The notes: generated from the letters alone by a model not told the origin. Numbered from the stretch's first letter, positions 13,120 through 26,152 are shown. The stretch is DNA of 64,000 bases from Jacaranda mimosifolia (GCA_018894105.1 CM032128.1:12505001-12569000); one strand, 5' to 3'. Numbers and translations are program-made.

Positions 13120-16100
13120 ATGGCCGGCACGTGCCCTCCGGTGACGCCTCACGTGATCGGCTCCACCCTCGTCGAGCTCTCCAGAACCGGTTCCCGAATT
13201 GGAGCCCCGCCCTCCGCCCGTATCTCCTCCCGGAGCTACGCCGTCTCCGGCGCTGCCGCCGCCGCCGCGGCGCACGACGGCCGTAATCGAGTGGAAGGAC
13301 CGTCTTGCATCTTCGTTGGACCCGTAGAAACTGCCAGTCAAGAAAACCTAGAAGCTCTTTACCGTCAAGTTAGTAGCTCTTTCTGCTAAGTTTTGAATTA
13401 ATTATTAATCAATTTTTTCATGAGCATTTCTATCCTGTTTTCTGTTTTTCTTCTAAAAGGCTCGGGACGCCTACTATAGTGGGGAACCGTTGATAGTTGA
13501 TGACATGTTTGATAGAGTTGAGGTAAATTTTGCTTAAGCTTGAGTTTGTATTAGTATCATTTGTTAAAATCTGGTTTTTTCTGATGGAGAAAACCATGTT
13601 GTGACAGTTAAAACTGCGGTGGTATGGGTCCAAATACGTTGTGAAGTATCCACGATGCAGTCTCAGGCGGCAATCCACTTATGCGGATGCTGAGGTAATT
13701 TTGCTATTAATGTGCATCCTTTGATTTTAGCTATCTATAGTTTGACGAATTTTTATTTGTATTTGCACTCATAAAGAGTCAAAAACCGGACCCCGGACCC
13801 GTTGTCATATGAAATTCAATTTGGAGGTTACATCCATACTCCACGGTGGATATCTCTGCTATGATTGCATGAAACCTTTGCCAGTTATGAATAACTTCGT
13901 AATGCCGTCTTAATTTAGTGGTTCACAATATATTTTGGCTGTTTATTGGTAAATTCAATATTTTTGGACAGCCTAGCCCAGCTCTTATTGGTTACATCTT
14001 TAGCACTATTAATACTTATTTGTGTTGAATCTTGGAATCATGAAGAATTAAATCTGTTTGTCCTGCAACATACTCCTGTCAAATTTAAAAGTGACTTAAA
14101 AGCAACTTATAAGTACAAGAGACTATGCCTTCTAAGGACATATGATTGTCACAGAGGAGACACAAGCATCGAATCTGAGATCTACTACAAAGTGGAAATT
14201 CCCAGCCAGACAGTGGCTTTCAATGAATTTGATACTTAGAAAGGAAAATTGAACCCTTCTTTTTGATTTTTTTTCTTGAAAATGAAGAGATAGAGTGGAT
14301 CAGAACATTTTTAACACTGATGCTAAGCTGTCTCAATGAGTGCACAAAACTCAATGACTTGATGGGGGATAGTTCTAATTAGGAGTTTTCTTGGTTTGTG
14401 AACTGATTGAATCTAACTGAAACCGAAAAGTGAGTACCTACCAAAATCGAACTGAAACTTTTGGTTAGGTATTTGATTTTAATTTTCACAAAAATTCGGT
14501 TTGATTCGGTTTTGCTTTACCAAACCATGCTGTATTGAAGACCAAATTATTATGTATTATATAATTTAATCTTTATTAGTTATTTTTTTATTATATTTTT
14601 ATTTTTTACTTACCAAACTAAAAATAATAATAAATAAAATATATATATAATCATAATCATACTATTTAATTTTCAAACTATCTTATTATTTTTCTATTAT
14701 AAAAATAATTGGTGAACAAATTACCAAATCAAAGAAAAAGATTCAGTATGCTGAACCAAACGAATTAATTTGGTTCATTATTAGTATGGCATTTTGTCAT
14801 ACCAAATATTTGTTTTACCAAAATTTTAATTGTTGGTTCAAAATAAGTTTTATGAACTAAACACCCTTGTTCTGATGTGGTTTTCCAGAGTTATCACAGG
14901 GGAAAGTATTGAATTTGGAGATTAGTAAATGGGAGGTTGGACAAGGGTTTATGAAAAGATATTAGAAGTTAGTGGCCTTTTGGTGCTCATCATTATTCAA
15001 CTATGGTGATTTATATTTTCTTCTGGATTTTGGCTAGTGTGGTGCTAGAGATTCAAGAAAACATTGATAACATGATGGTTTGGCTCGATTGAGATTATAG
15101 AAATATTTTGAAAGTTTTTATACATTAGTGTTAATTGTAAAAATAAAAGAAAGCTAAGAGGAAAGAGAACTCTAGGCAATATGTACCAGAAATCGTACTA
15201 TATCATAGCACAAATGTGATTGCACGAGACAATCAAAGCTCCTTCAATTTAACCTAATCATTTTAGTTAGTAAGATCCATTGCATCAATTTTTTGCTTAA
15301 TCCTTTGTCTCGTATGAATGAAGCTTCAATAATGTTGAGGATATTTTGTTGGTCAATTCAGAAGATATTTTTGACGCATTTAAATTAGCAATTTTCGACA
15401 TTAGGTGCAAGCTAAGCTGCAACCATCTCTTCAAAGTTTTACCTCGAATCTAGATTTTAACTAGCCTAAACTTATACTTTCTAGCCTTTTCATTATCAAT
15501 ACTAGCTTTTGTTCATTGAAACCAATTTAAAAGTTTACCAACCCTCCTGAAATTCTTCTCTATTTTCTACGTTAAAAGTGTTGAAGTATGTAAGGAAACC
15601 CCTCCAACCCAACCCCGAACAAAAGTTCAAGAGAAGTATGTATATGGGCTCAAAGAAGTTCTGAAACTAGTGAAATTTCAAATATTTGTATTGAAACTTA
15701 TGAATTACCTTAGATTAAACTCTTGCACCAATATACCTTCTTTGTCATCAAGAAAGCCTGCAAAAAGTACATTAGGATCTTTGGGATCTTTCCTAGCGGA
15801 AATCCTCTGATGCCTAGTCAGGAATCTGATTTTGCTTGCTAAGAAGGAAAAACATCTCTAGAAAAATGACAAGAACATAACTTGATTAGGACTTTAGGTG
15901 CTATTTATGTATGAAATATTTAGTTTCCTAATGTGACTCAAATTTCGTATATAACTGCCTCTTATGTGGGTTGTTTCCTAATTTCTTCCACTTCCTCGTA
16001 CGCCTTAGGTTTTATCTTCAGCGCTTTTTTGAACTTCAATTATCTCTATGCCTCTTAACCTTACCCATTGTTGAACCGGCTATCACATAGCTTGGCCACA

Positions 16101-19100
16101 GTATCAATGCTCTCAAAATGCTATGCATTTCGCTGGCAATAGAGTTGATTACACTAACCAAGCTCAACATCGGGAGACAACCAAGAACTTGGATCACATT
16201 TTTTAATGACGGTAAGAGCTTGTTACAACAATGTGAGTTTCAAGTCCAAACTGAATCGAAGAGTTTGGTCATTATGTCAAACATATAGCATCCAAGCTCA
16301 CTTTACTAGGTCATACCTCATAGCAAGTCTCCAATCTCATGTCACTGGGGAATCAATCAGCTCAGTCATAACTTATATCACTGCCTCCGAGCTCATGCCA
16401 CTAGGCAATGGATGAACTCAGTTATGGCTTTAGCCAGGGCCTCCCAACTCATATTGTTGGCAATCGATAAGATGGTCTTAGCTCATATTGTTAAACAATC
16501 AATGAGCTCAATCCTAACATTTAAACATTGAACCTTAGATCTAAGCTCATGCCATTAGGCAACCCAAGCTCAATCCTGGAATTTAAATATTAAACTTTGA
16601 GTCTGAATTTATGCCATTAATCATGAAACCTTGCCCCCAAGCTCATTCCTTTAGGTAATCCAAGACTTGGTCCTAGCTTTAAATATTAAATCTTTTCTTT
16701 CAGCTCGTGTTGACAGGAAATTCTAGACTCTGTCCTGGCATTAAATATTAAATATTAAATATTTTCTTCAAGCTCATGCTATAATGTATTCCCCAAAACT
16801 CAGTCATGCCGATAATTATTAAACCTTTTCTCCAAGCTCATGTCGACTGTCGTTAGGCAATTGAAACTCAATTTTGGCATTAATCATTAATTTTTCCTTT
16901 GAGCTCATCCCGTTGGCAGTCCAAGACTCGTTCTTGACATTAGACATTAAGTCTTGCCACCAAGCTCATGCTATTAGGCAATCTAAGACTTGATCCTGTC
17001 ATTAAAAATTAAATCTTGCCTTCAAGACATGTTCATGCAATCCAAAACTTGATCATGTACTCATATTCAATGAGCTCTTCTGAAAGCCAGTTCACTTAAT
17101 AATTTGGTAGATGTAAAGATGCAGAAATATGGCAGTGCTATTCAGTTCCCCACTCATACGATTCATGAAATAAGCTCTTTGCATGCTTTTGAAATTTTTG
17201 GCTTTTCCGAAACATGCGTATCTTTTAGTGATTCAAATCCAACTCTTGCAAATAAGAGTTAACAACTTCGATTAAGAACATGAATTAAAGATTTGCTCAT
17301 CTATAAAGCAAAGCTCTATTCATATCATCTGTGTTGTCATGCTTATTCATATTCTTGATGCTCCTCTGTTTATTAGCATTTAAAGGTTCACTGTGATTTT
17401 CTGGGGGCCCTGGGAAAGTAGAGGAACCCAGGATCTTATGGCTCTTAGAAAAGTTACGAGTTTCCATGAATACAAAGATCAGCTAAAGGGTTCAACTAAA
17501 TGTTAATCCACTTGCCTAAGAAACCTAAGGCTTATGTCCATATTACAACTAGTATTGCTCACTTAAAAGAGTGTGCATGATGTCAAGAAAGAAAACCTCT
17601 TGAAAATTCTGAGTAACTCAAATAGAAATAATCGTTAAAGATGCAAAATGTCCAAAAATTCATATCCAATGAGGCTCAAGAAAAAGAGAACTGCTTTACA
17701 TGTAATTTCTTGTGTCCTACAAGTGTATTATATTTCTCTTGTCAGAACTCAGATGTATAAGCTACAACCTTAAGAGAAATATATCACTATTTCTCCCTCC
17801 TAGCTCTTGGAGATGAGCCAACACTAGGATACAGCACAAGTTTATGGGTGTTAATTAATTTAAAAGTCCATTTCTTGACTCCATCTTAAATATTGTGGCT
17901 TAGTCTTTTTGATGCAACCATGTCATGCAATTTTTTGCACTGTACCTGGCAATGCTTAGACTTGTATGATTGAAAACTAAATTTGCTTGTATGGTTGAAA
18001 ACTAAATTTGCTTGTATGGTTGAAAACTAAATTTGCTTGTCTGTTTTAAGATATTACACAGGGCAACATTGCATCCAATAAGTCCATCTAAACTTTGTTT
18101 TCAACATTTTGAATAATTATACAGTAGCCAATCAAAAAATAATTTGCTGTTATATCATTTTGCTGCATTCCCGCTTTCTGCCGATATTATAGGCATTGCA
18201 GCTTACAGCAGGCAAGCAAAAATGAGATATTCATTGGATTGTTTATTTGTGTTTGGTTCCATATTTAGGGGTTGGGATGCAGGAAGTAAACAGATGAGAA
18301 AACTTGTATTTGTGAAAGCACTACATGCTTCCATGATTAATCTTCTTCCCAAATTTAACTCAACTAGGCAACCAATCCAATTAACCAAGAAGATATTTCT
18401 GCAAAAACCCCATTCTGCTTACTTCTTTTCCCCCTGGACTTGAGCTTCTAGACAATGCTGGCATCTTTCCTTTCCTTATTACTCTAAAGATCAAAAAGTG
18501 CATAGTTTATGAAATATTATATACTAGATTGTCTGTATTCTGTAAATATCTATAACGGAGAATACGGATCGGCTTGATCCAGTAATATACGTTAGTTGAA
18601 AAAGAAAATATGTGCATTAGTTCAAACTTTGTCAATATTGTTCTTAATTGAATGTTATGTCAAGTATAGTAGAGATCTTAATCATGCAATGGCTTTTCTA
18701 GGTGGAACAATAGTTTTAACTTTAGACTTTTGCTACTTTATCTATTATAGTTGTGTATGGGTCTTCTCTTTCCTCTGCACTTGAATATCAAATAACATGC
18801 ATGTAGGGCAGGAAGATCCTTCACAGGTTTTCGCACTGGCAAGCATATGGCTCTTGATTCTTGGTTTTGGATCTTCAGCCTGTCTTTTGCCTGTAATATA
18901 CACTGTTGTTCAAGTTTATCAAGACGCGTTCGATTCAGGAATTTCTTACACTAATCAAGCTGCTGAACTAGAGTATTTTGCTACACTTAATGGCATGCTC
19001 TTCATGTTGTTTGGATCCATGATCGGCTACCCAATTGCATCAGCTTCTGGTAATGAATATAACATCTTCACCAATGTTCTTACACCTTATTTTTCTAGAG

Positions 19101-20126
19101 CATTGAGTTCTTTACTCGCTATAGATGGTAATGATGTCTTTGAAAAATTTACTTGCATCCATATTCCATTAAATCAAGGAATTAACTGTTTTTACCCTGA
19201 AAAAGCTATTTATTGTCTGGTTTGGTTTTATTTTCATTTGCATCTTTTATATTGCTAGCTTCATATCCACATGATGTAAGCCCAAACAAATTTTAAATTA
19301 CCCCATATTTGGTTTAAAATTTTATTTGCCACATCATTCATCTGAAATATATTTGAATATCTTCAAATCATTTCATTAGCAAAAAGCTGGCTGGTTAATA
19401 GATATTGCTAATAATGGACCATATACTAATCAACTATGATTTAGTTGTAAATTTTATCAATAATGTTTCTTATAATTCTTACATGGTAAGTGTCAACTCA
19501 AAATTTTCAAATGAGTGCTTTTCTAGGACTTATCTAGTGGTGATTCTATTTCACTATTTGCATGAATAATTTATGGAAAAATCTATTTACAAAAACCTTA
19601 AAATAAGGCCGTCTTCTAATAAAACCATGAAATATATTTCTATCCAAGAATCACATTCAATTAATTTCTCATTCCAACAAATCCAACTGTTAATTTATTC
19701 ACTAACAACATTAAGATTTAGTAAGTTTTGACTAAATTGCCCTGCTTATTGGAATTTTCAAGGTAGACTTTAGTATCACTATTACATCAAGAATACAACA
19801 TTATAGTGTAAACAGTGATGCCAAAATTTCTTCCAAGTTCCTAATACTGGAGTACATTGGACCCCTATTTTTTTAAATATTTGTTTCCATATTTAGTGCT
19901 GGTTTAGGTAAGTGCATAGCTTATCTATTATTTTGTATTGATAACGGTAGGTCAAATCACCATTTAATAAGCGTATTATGAAATGTGAATTTATGAAAAT
20001 AGTACTTTTGATGTAATAGCGTAACTGGGGGCTCAATTAGCATGACTTTATCAATTGAGCACTATATTGTAATCAATTTTGCACTTTCTCACATAGGGAG
20101 CAGAAAGATGAGTAAGAAGAACTCTC

Positions 20127-20167
<41 letters not shown>

Positions 20168-21432
20168 TGATGATGATGATGAGTTCATTGTATAATCTTG
20201 TCTAAGTTATACTTCAATTGCTCTCTAATTTGGGATTTTCTTGCAGTTGGTGCACTTCAAGGACTCTGGAAGAATGACTTGGTGGCGTTGAAAGGAGTAT
20301 GCCCAAATTGTGGTGAAGAGGTTAGTGTCTGATTTAATAGTCAGTGGTACTTTGATATTTAAGTAGAACCATCGGGATTTTCAAACCTGTGGTCCATAGA
20401 TCCTTATAGCTTTAAGGATTACATTGACTTGCAGGTGTTTGCATTTGTTAGATCGGATAAGTCCAATCACTCCCCACATAGAGTGGAGTGTCATGTATGT
20501 GAGAGCTCCTTGGAATTCCGCACGAAGGTTGAGGTACTTTACCATCTCCAAATTTCATCTTGAAACATAAATACCTGTGGTTTTAGAATAAGAAACTTGC
20601 CTGTTACTTATACTTGTCACTCTAGTTTGACAAAAGACTGAATTTACATATTTCCAGGAATATTAAGAGCAAATTTGTTAGGCTGAGTTTGTTTAGTTGC
20701 AAATGTGATGTAGCGCTGAATAAGTATTCTTTGATCACATGTACATTGCAAAATGGCAAGTTAATAAAGAGCTCCATATTAATGTTGCACCTGAGTCTTA
20801 CGAGAAAATGGACATTTTACAGAGTCCAGGATCAAGCATTCTCTCAGTTTACTTCCCCAACCGTGACTGATTGTTTTAGGCAGGGGGATTTGGTTTACGT
20901 GTGATTAAAAACTGAATGCCTTTGGCCCACCTTTTTTCTCAAATTTGTGTCTGTGTTTTCATGGAGATGATGGAATTGGGGTGTTGATGATGACCACTAA
21001 GCATCTGTTTTGATTCCTTGAGATTCTTTAGATCTGACTCCAATTTTCTTTTTCTTGTTGAGATTTTGTTTGGATTGTGCTGATGCCAAAATGGTGATTT
21101 ATTGGGAGTTTGTGCTTAACAGTTGAGGAATAAAATTTGTACACAAATTATTCATGTGTGTGTTGCAAGGTTCGCATGGTGAGGCTAAAGGAAGAATGCA
21201 TTTTTTATGCACTTAGGATGCTGTACTAGTGCCTAAATAAGAATCTCTTATTCGAGTATTTAACAGCTTTAATGGAAGGAAAGCCGGTTCAAAGCTTTTT
21301 GATTTTTGATTAAAGAATATCACCTTGCCTGTTGTATGACTGCAGCAATCCATCTCAAGGCCAGGTAGGCGATGGGTATATGGGCGCATCTACTTAATTC
21401 GGCCTAGGGGAAGACGCCAAAGGTGGATGTAA
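13120..21432 (+). CDS. PGRL2: PGR5-like thylakoid membrane protein (PGRL2 type), 7 exons
   Basis: Exons: 13,120-13,368; 13,460-13,522; 13,608-13,694; 18,812-19,049; 20,247-20,320; 20,435-20,533; 21,346-21,432. All introns are GT-AG and the 897 coding bases keep one frame to TAA, giving 298 residues. Residues 1 to about 55 are rich in Ser, Ala and Arg, as in a chloroplast transit peptide. A soluble stretch follows, with 'YYSGEPLIVDDMFD' and 'YPRCSLRR', the pattern of PGRL1 relatives. Two membrane segments lie at about 140-168 and 189-212. The C-terminal tail has two CxxC pairs (231-234 'CPNC', 256-259 'CHVC') and a basic end. PGRL proteins work with PGR5 in antimycin-sensitive cyclic electron flow around photosystem I. 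The tail differs from PGRL1 and fits the PGRL2 type (Arabidopsis At5g59400); this paralogue call is from memory. The family is secure, the exact symbol less so. Confidence 0.9.
14380..14868. mobile_element. hAT-type MITE, 489 bp, in intron 3
   Basis: The ends TAGGAGTTTTCTTGGTT and AACTAAACACCCTT form imperfect terminal inverted repeats. They are flanked by GTTCTAAT (14,372-14,379) and GTTCTGAT (14,869-14,876), an 8-bp target duplication with one change. Inside are subterminal GGTTCGGTTT-like motifs. There is no coding capacity. Confidence 0.8.
16330..17060. repeat. Minisatellite of about 65-bp units in intron 3
   Basis: About eleven diverged units share 'AAGCTCATGCCATTAGGCAATCCAAG' in degenerate form, followed by a TTAAATATTAAA stretch. 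'AGCTCAT'-type starts fall near 16,389, 16,483, 16,543, 16,639, 16,703, 16,771, 16,836, 16,901 and 16,962. Spacing is 62-68 bp in the second half and less even in the first. Confidence 0.8.
17971..18040. repeat. 25-bp unit repeated three times
   Basis: The unit TGAAAACTAAATTTGCTTGT plus ATGGT occurs nearly three times without change, so it is a recent expansion. Confidence 0.95.
20127..20182. repeat. (AAT)n(GAT)n microsatellite in intron 4
   Basis: About 13 AAT units pass into five or six GAT units, inside intron 4 (19,050-20,246). Confidence 0.95.
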
Positions 21433-22914
21433 GACGGAAATCCTCTTGTACAGGAAGACATTCAAGTTATTGCTTGTTTCAGTTTGCAAGTAATTGGAAC
21501 AGGTTTACAGAATTCAGCTTGTTTTTGTTTGAAGCTTTCATGCCATAGAACAATCTGTCAAATATTCCATGAATACAGCAGCATAGACTCCATATTCTGG
21601 GAAGAGAGCATTATATTTGTAACAATTGCACTATGTTCCTTGGTGAATTTGCTAATATATTAGTACAATTGCAGAGTCACTATTCTGCGGCCTGCCTGAA
21701 GGTCTTTGTATACATTATGAGCAAAATGCACTCCATTTCTTTCTGTTATTTTCGTCATTCTAAATGAACCCACACAGCACTTCTGCCCTCAAAACTGGCA
21801 AAGATTTCATCACTTGTTTAAAATCCATCAGTCTCAGTCTAACATGAATTCTGGTGTTTCTTTTCTTAAACAATCACTATTTCTGTCTTGTTTGTTCCTA
21901 CAATGGCTGCGTAGCCTCCCCCTTTATCCTCTCTCCTGGCCGCCGTTGGTTTTGAACCAAGCAAGCCAGGCCCAGCATCAAAAAATCACGTTAAAAGACA
22001 GATAAGATATTGTGCTTTGAATATCCATATACATGTTACATTTGAATATGAGGGGGATTGCAATTGGTGGTAATGAGATTAAGGGCCATTTTACAATGGA
22101 TTTGCGTGTGTGTCGCCAACAAAAATCCAATCAACTGAGATGAGCGGCTGTCCGTTCAAGAATTTCACCAGCTTAAAGTGGAGATGTTGCCAGATAACCG
22201 AGGAAACTGGCGGACAAAACATTGGACTACTGGACCTAGTTCAAATCTGCCTTTATGGCGGTGGCACCATAGTACATTCCCCCCACCCCAGCATTGAAAA
22301 TGAAGAGAAAAAAAAACAATATATATACATATATATATGTATAGATATATATAACCTGGCCTGTCTTTCACTGATTTTAATTTGGGAAAACAATAATTTC
22401 TTAACAAGATTGAGTGAGTTGTGAGGGAAAACAAAGAAATTATTCAGGTAGTGGCTTATTTGTAGCATTCACAGTAATGCATAAAGTGTGATGTTCATTT
22501 GTGTAAAACTCTCTTCGAAAATAAACCTTTTCTGATTATCAATTAGTGCATGAATTTTAAGAATATGACTTTCCCCGGACATGATGGTTTGATAAATCAA
22601 CGAGAAATGAATTTAATGGGAAAAAAATTGCAACACAGATTAAGTTGGATTAGCAGGTGGTGAATATAAGCCTCAGAAAAGGGATTTTACCCAATTTTTC
22701 ACTTTAAAGACGTGAGTCAATCTATGATTTCGGTGCTTTCTTGTTAGTTGATTTTCGTGTCAATTCTATATTTTGAATGTACATTAGAAACTCGTTAGGG
22801 TGTAAACTTCTAATTTTCCACTTTATGTACGAGAGTAATATCACTGAATCACTGGCCATTAAGTAACTAATTTATTTATTGAGTATATATAGCAAATTTA
22901 TTTAATGAACTAAA
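21433..22914 (+). other. 3'UTR and downstream flank of the PGRL-type gene
   Basis: About the first 300 bases are probably the 3'UTR, but no clear AATAAA signal was found close to the stop. Farther on there are short open frames and a TA/TATG microsatellite at about 22,317-22,352, with no recognisable domain. Confidence 0.5.
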
Positions 22915-23532
22915 CGGATATTAAATGGATCGAATACACTGTATTCGTATTCGTATCCATATCCGACGGATATTTTTTTATAACATCCGAATTCATATCT
23001 ACCGGATATTATCCGAATTCAGAAATATCCGTATCTGATTATAATTATTCCGAATATCCGCTTATAATATCCAATATCTGAATCCGTTAATTTATAATAA
23101 AATGCATATTTTTTTCTAATAAATTTTATTAAAAAAAATAATCATGTAAATAACATAATAAAATCTAAAAAAAAACAACAAACAAGCAATACTCCAATGA
23201 TCAAATAAGCATACAAATCTCCTCAAGAATCAAAAAGAAATAACAATCTTCAATACATAATACAATAATCCAAAAGAAACAAAATAAAAGTTCATTACAA
23301 TACAAGAAAATTCTTCATATAGTCCAACAACACAAACATGCTTAAACTTCTCATATGTTTAACACTGCAAAACATAGTAAACAAAATATTAGTGATAAAG
23401 TTTAAGAGATTATCCATCAAGGACGAAAAAAAGACACCAAAATTCTATAAGAACTTATAATATATTTTACAAAATAATCTCAATGAATAAAAAAAGTAAA
23501 GAGAAAGTACACTAAAAGCAACCATTGAAGCA

Positions 23533-23733
23533 TCACAATAATTCGCACCATGTACTCCAAAAGTTCCATACGGTAGACGTTAATTTTCTATGTTTAACTT
23601 CAACTTGTTGAGTGTCACATGATACAGAATCAACACTATCAACATGTTCAGTAGTAGGACTTATACCTATACTTGAACTTGTGGTAGATGGCATAGAAGC
23701 ACTAGTAGCTAGAAGATCCGGAGTATGTGACAT
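23533..23733 (-). pseudogene. hAT transposase N-terminus with BED-finger start
   Basis: Of 66 residues, the first 45 are Ser/Thr-rich low-complexity sequence. 'HRKLTSTVWNFW' near the C-terminus matches the opening of the BED zinc finger in hAT transposases (K-R-K-L-T-S-x-V-W-x-x-F). The frame stops before the finger's Cys and His ligands. It fits a truncated transposase exon and cannot be functional alone. Confidence 0.65.
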
Positions 23734-24030
23734 AATTCAACAATTTCTTTTTCAAAAACCCGTTGAACAATAATAAAAAAAAAATCAAACATATAAGATA
23801 TTTACCAATATATAATCAAAAAGCATAATTCATTTAATTATAAATTAAAGTATTGACTACATAATTCATAATCACAATTCATATAATTATAATTTTAACA
23901 CTAAAATAATTTACCTTTTACAATGCCCAAAAATGCAAAATTTCAAACCTGCACAATTAAATAAAATATTACAATATGTATTTATTATTAAAAAAAATAG
24001 GGGGTAGGGGAGATAAAAAAATAAAAATAA

Positions 24031-24310
24031 GATTTGGGGTGGGGTGGGGGGGGGAGGGGGCAGCAGCTGGGGCCGCTGGCCCCTCCCCGTCACCGGCGAC
24101 CAGCCGGGGCTAGCAGAAGCTGGCCTCGTGAGACCAGCTGCTGCTGGCCGCCCTCCCAACGAGCTAGCCAACGCGACGGGACTGGCCGACAAGGAGGCCA
24201 GCCCCGTCGCCTCTCGGCGAGAGCCAATAAATCTGCTGGCTCTAGGCTTTGGAGTTGCAGAGGCCAGCGGGCCTTAGCGACGGGCATCTCGCCAGCGCTT
24301 TTGCCAGCCA
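24031..24310. other. GC-rich island inside the hAT element
   Basis: About 280 bases of very GC-rich sequence in AT-rich surroundings, with repeated GGCC/GGCTGG/CCAGC words. Several overlapping frames are open only because stops are rare in such DNA. It may be the GC-rich untranslated leader that some hAT elements carry, or captured DNA; I recognise no protein. Confidence 0.55.
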
Positions 24311-24423
24311 GAATTGTAAAATACATGACAATATTAATAAAAAAAAAAGGAGAGAGAAAGAAAGGAATAGGAGAATACCTGGGCGGCACGCCAACGAGAC
24401 CTGTAAATACATGAAAATATTAT

Positions 24424-24424
<1 letters not shown>

Positions 24425-24453
<29 letters not shown>
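24425..24453. repeat. (AG)n microsatellite
   Basis: Uninterrupted run of AG dinucleotides inside the hAT element. Confidence 0.95.
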
Positions 24454-24456
<3 letters not shown>

Positions 24457-24703
24457 CTGGAGAGTACCCGGCTAGGCAGCGTGTGAGTGAAGGAGGGAAG
24501 TAAAATTGAAATAAATGGTAGGGTTTAGTGAATAGTGATTTGACCATATTTTTTATTTATATATATTTTTATATTTTATATTTTATTTTAATAATATTTT
24601 ATTAGCTTTCTAAATTGATAATCGGACAAATCTACAAAATAAAATCATGAAATGTATGTTCATCTTATATTTTATGTTTATGTTAGACATTGTAAAATAT
24701 TTA

Positions 24704-25453
24704 AACGTTGTTTGCGTGAGTTTATAAGCTCCTCAAAATATTTTATAAATTGTCAGTGTTTCGTAACTTTTTTAAGAAAATAACTTATAAAATTTCTAAA
24801 ATAACATGTTAGAAGCTTATAAATACTTTTTAAGAAAGAAAGGAATTCTTAACTTATATTTAAAATTTTAACAAGTTTCCTTAATTTTAATCACATTAAT
24901 TACAAAATTGTCATTCCTATACCTTATGAGCTTCAAGACTTATTATCCAAATACTTTTGAGAAATCTTTTTTTTTTTTTTAAATCTAGCATCTTATAAGT
25001 TCGAAAAATATCTTGTAAGATGCAAGAGATCTAAAAACATCTTATAACATGCTGGAGTTTATAAGACGCTTTAAATACGTTTATCCAAACACCTTCTAGC
25101 ATAAGTTTCTACATCTTATAAGATATTTTCTAAGCTTATAAGTTGCTAAATCTTTTTTTAAAAATTAGTTTTTAAAGTGTTTGGATAAAATAAAATTTTG
25201 GAGCCTATAAGGTGTTAATAATGGCAATTTTATAATTAATATGCGTAAAATTAAGGGAGTTTGTTAATATCCTAAAAATAAGTTAGGAATTCATAACTTT
25301 TACAAAAAGAGCTTATAAACTCTTAACATCTTATTTTAAGAGCTTATAAGTTCCTTTTTAAAAAAAATTATCAAACACTTTTTGATACTTTATAAGCTCT
25401 CAAATATCTTATAAGATATTTTAAAAAGCTTATAAGTTCACCCAAACACCCTC
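24704..25453. mobile_element. Tourist-like (PIF/Harbinger) MITE nested in the hAT element
   Basis: Flanked by TTA on both sides (24,701-24,703 and 25,454-25,456). The right terminus reads GAGGGTGTTTGGGTGAAC inward; the left terminus AACGTTGTTTGCGTGAG is a diverged partner. Both continue into TTATAAGC-rich arms. A copy with the same termini and TAA duplications lies at 56,235-56,856. It is non-coding. Confidence 0.75.
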
Positions 25454-26152
25454 TTAAATCTTAATGTCCCCTTAGCTAGTTATAATTTTAGTGTTTTACT
25501 ATTTTATTTTAGAATTAAAAAGTTAATTATTCTTGATTTAGTTAATTTTTTTATAATTATTGATTCACTTTATGATTAATTAATATTAATAAAATGACAC
25601 CAATATAAATTAATTATAAAGTAAAGCAACAATAATTTTATCATTTAGATATTAATTTTTCAAATTTTGATTTAATATTATTTAATTATCATCATTACCG
25701 TCTAATTTTTTTTATTAATTCTTTAATTACTAATTTATACATATATTCATTTATATATAGATTATGAAATTTCATGGTGAAAAAATATAAATAATTTATT
25801 ATGTATAATAATATATTATATATGATATTTTTTATCAAATATTATTTATATATATTAAAATACATAAAAATAGAATATATTATACATAATAACTTTTGAA
25901 ATATTATTTATCTGATACGGATAACGGATTTAATTAAATTACGGATAATCGAAATATATAAACGGATATGTATTCGGAGCAGATATTAAACGGATCGGAT
26001 AGGCATTTACCATATTCGTATCCGTTAATAGTCGGATATCTACTAATCGGATACGGATAATGTTCACTTTAAACGGATACGGATAATAGCCCTATAAACG
26101 GATTTGGATGCGAATGGTAAACGAATTTTCGAATATCCATTTACAGCTCTAA

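Larger units (their letters stand above)
13695..18811 (+). other. Intron 3 of the PGRL-type gene, 5.1 kb
   Basis: The donor (GAG|GTAATT) and acceptor (GGGCAG|GAAGAT) join phase-0 exons. The intron is far longer than introns 1 and 2 (91 and 85 bp). It holds a hAT MITE (14,380-14,868), a minisatellite of about 65-bp units (16,330-17,060) and a 25-bp triplicate (17,971-18,040). Small open frames inside it (13,946-14,239; 16,206-16,415; 18,144-18,443) show no known domain and are treated as chance. Confidence 0.85.
22915..26152 (-). mobile_element. Internally deleted hAT element with CGGATACGGATAA subterminal repeats
   Basis: Both ends carry dense CGGATA / TATCCG motifs (22,920-23,090 and 25,910-26,150) in opposing orientation, as in hAT subterminal regions. 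The right end is TTAGAGCTGTAAATGGATATTCG on the minus strand; the left tip is eroded. Inside is the start of a hAT transposase frame (23,733-23,533, minus) but no dimerisation or catalytic part, so the element is a deletion derivative. A GC-rich leader-like island and a nested MITE sit between that frame and the right end. No target duplication could be matched. Confidence 0.7.

Noticed and set aside
13111..13341. Minus-strand open frame rich in Gly and Arg
   Set aside because: It is the antisense shadow of the GC-rich first exon of the PGRL-type gene.
13946..14239. 97-residue open frame with a hydrophobic start
   Set aside because: It lies wholly in intron 3 of the PGRL-type gene, has no known domain and no splice signals that would include it in frame.
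18144..18443. Overlapping open frames on both strands
   Set aside because: Intronic, overlapping each other antisense, with no recognisable domain; treated as chance.
22165..22468. Overlapping open frames with 'YIYIYI' stretches
   Set aside because: These translate a TA/TATG microsatellite; low-complexity artefacts.
24034..24547. Several long overlapping frames on both strands
   Set aside because: They are open because the GC-rich island and (AG)n tract contain few stops; no frame resembles a protein family.
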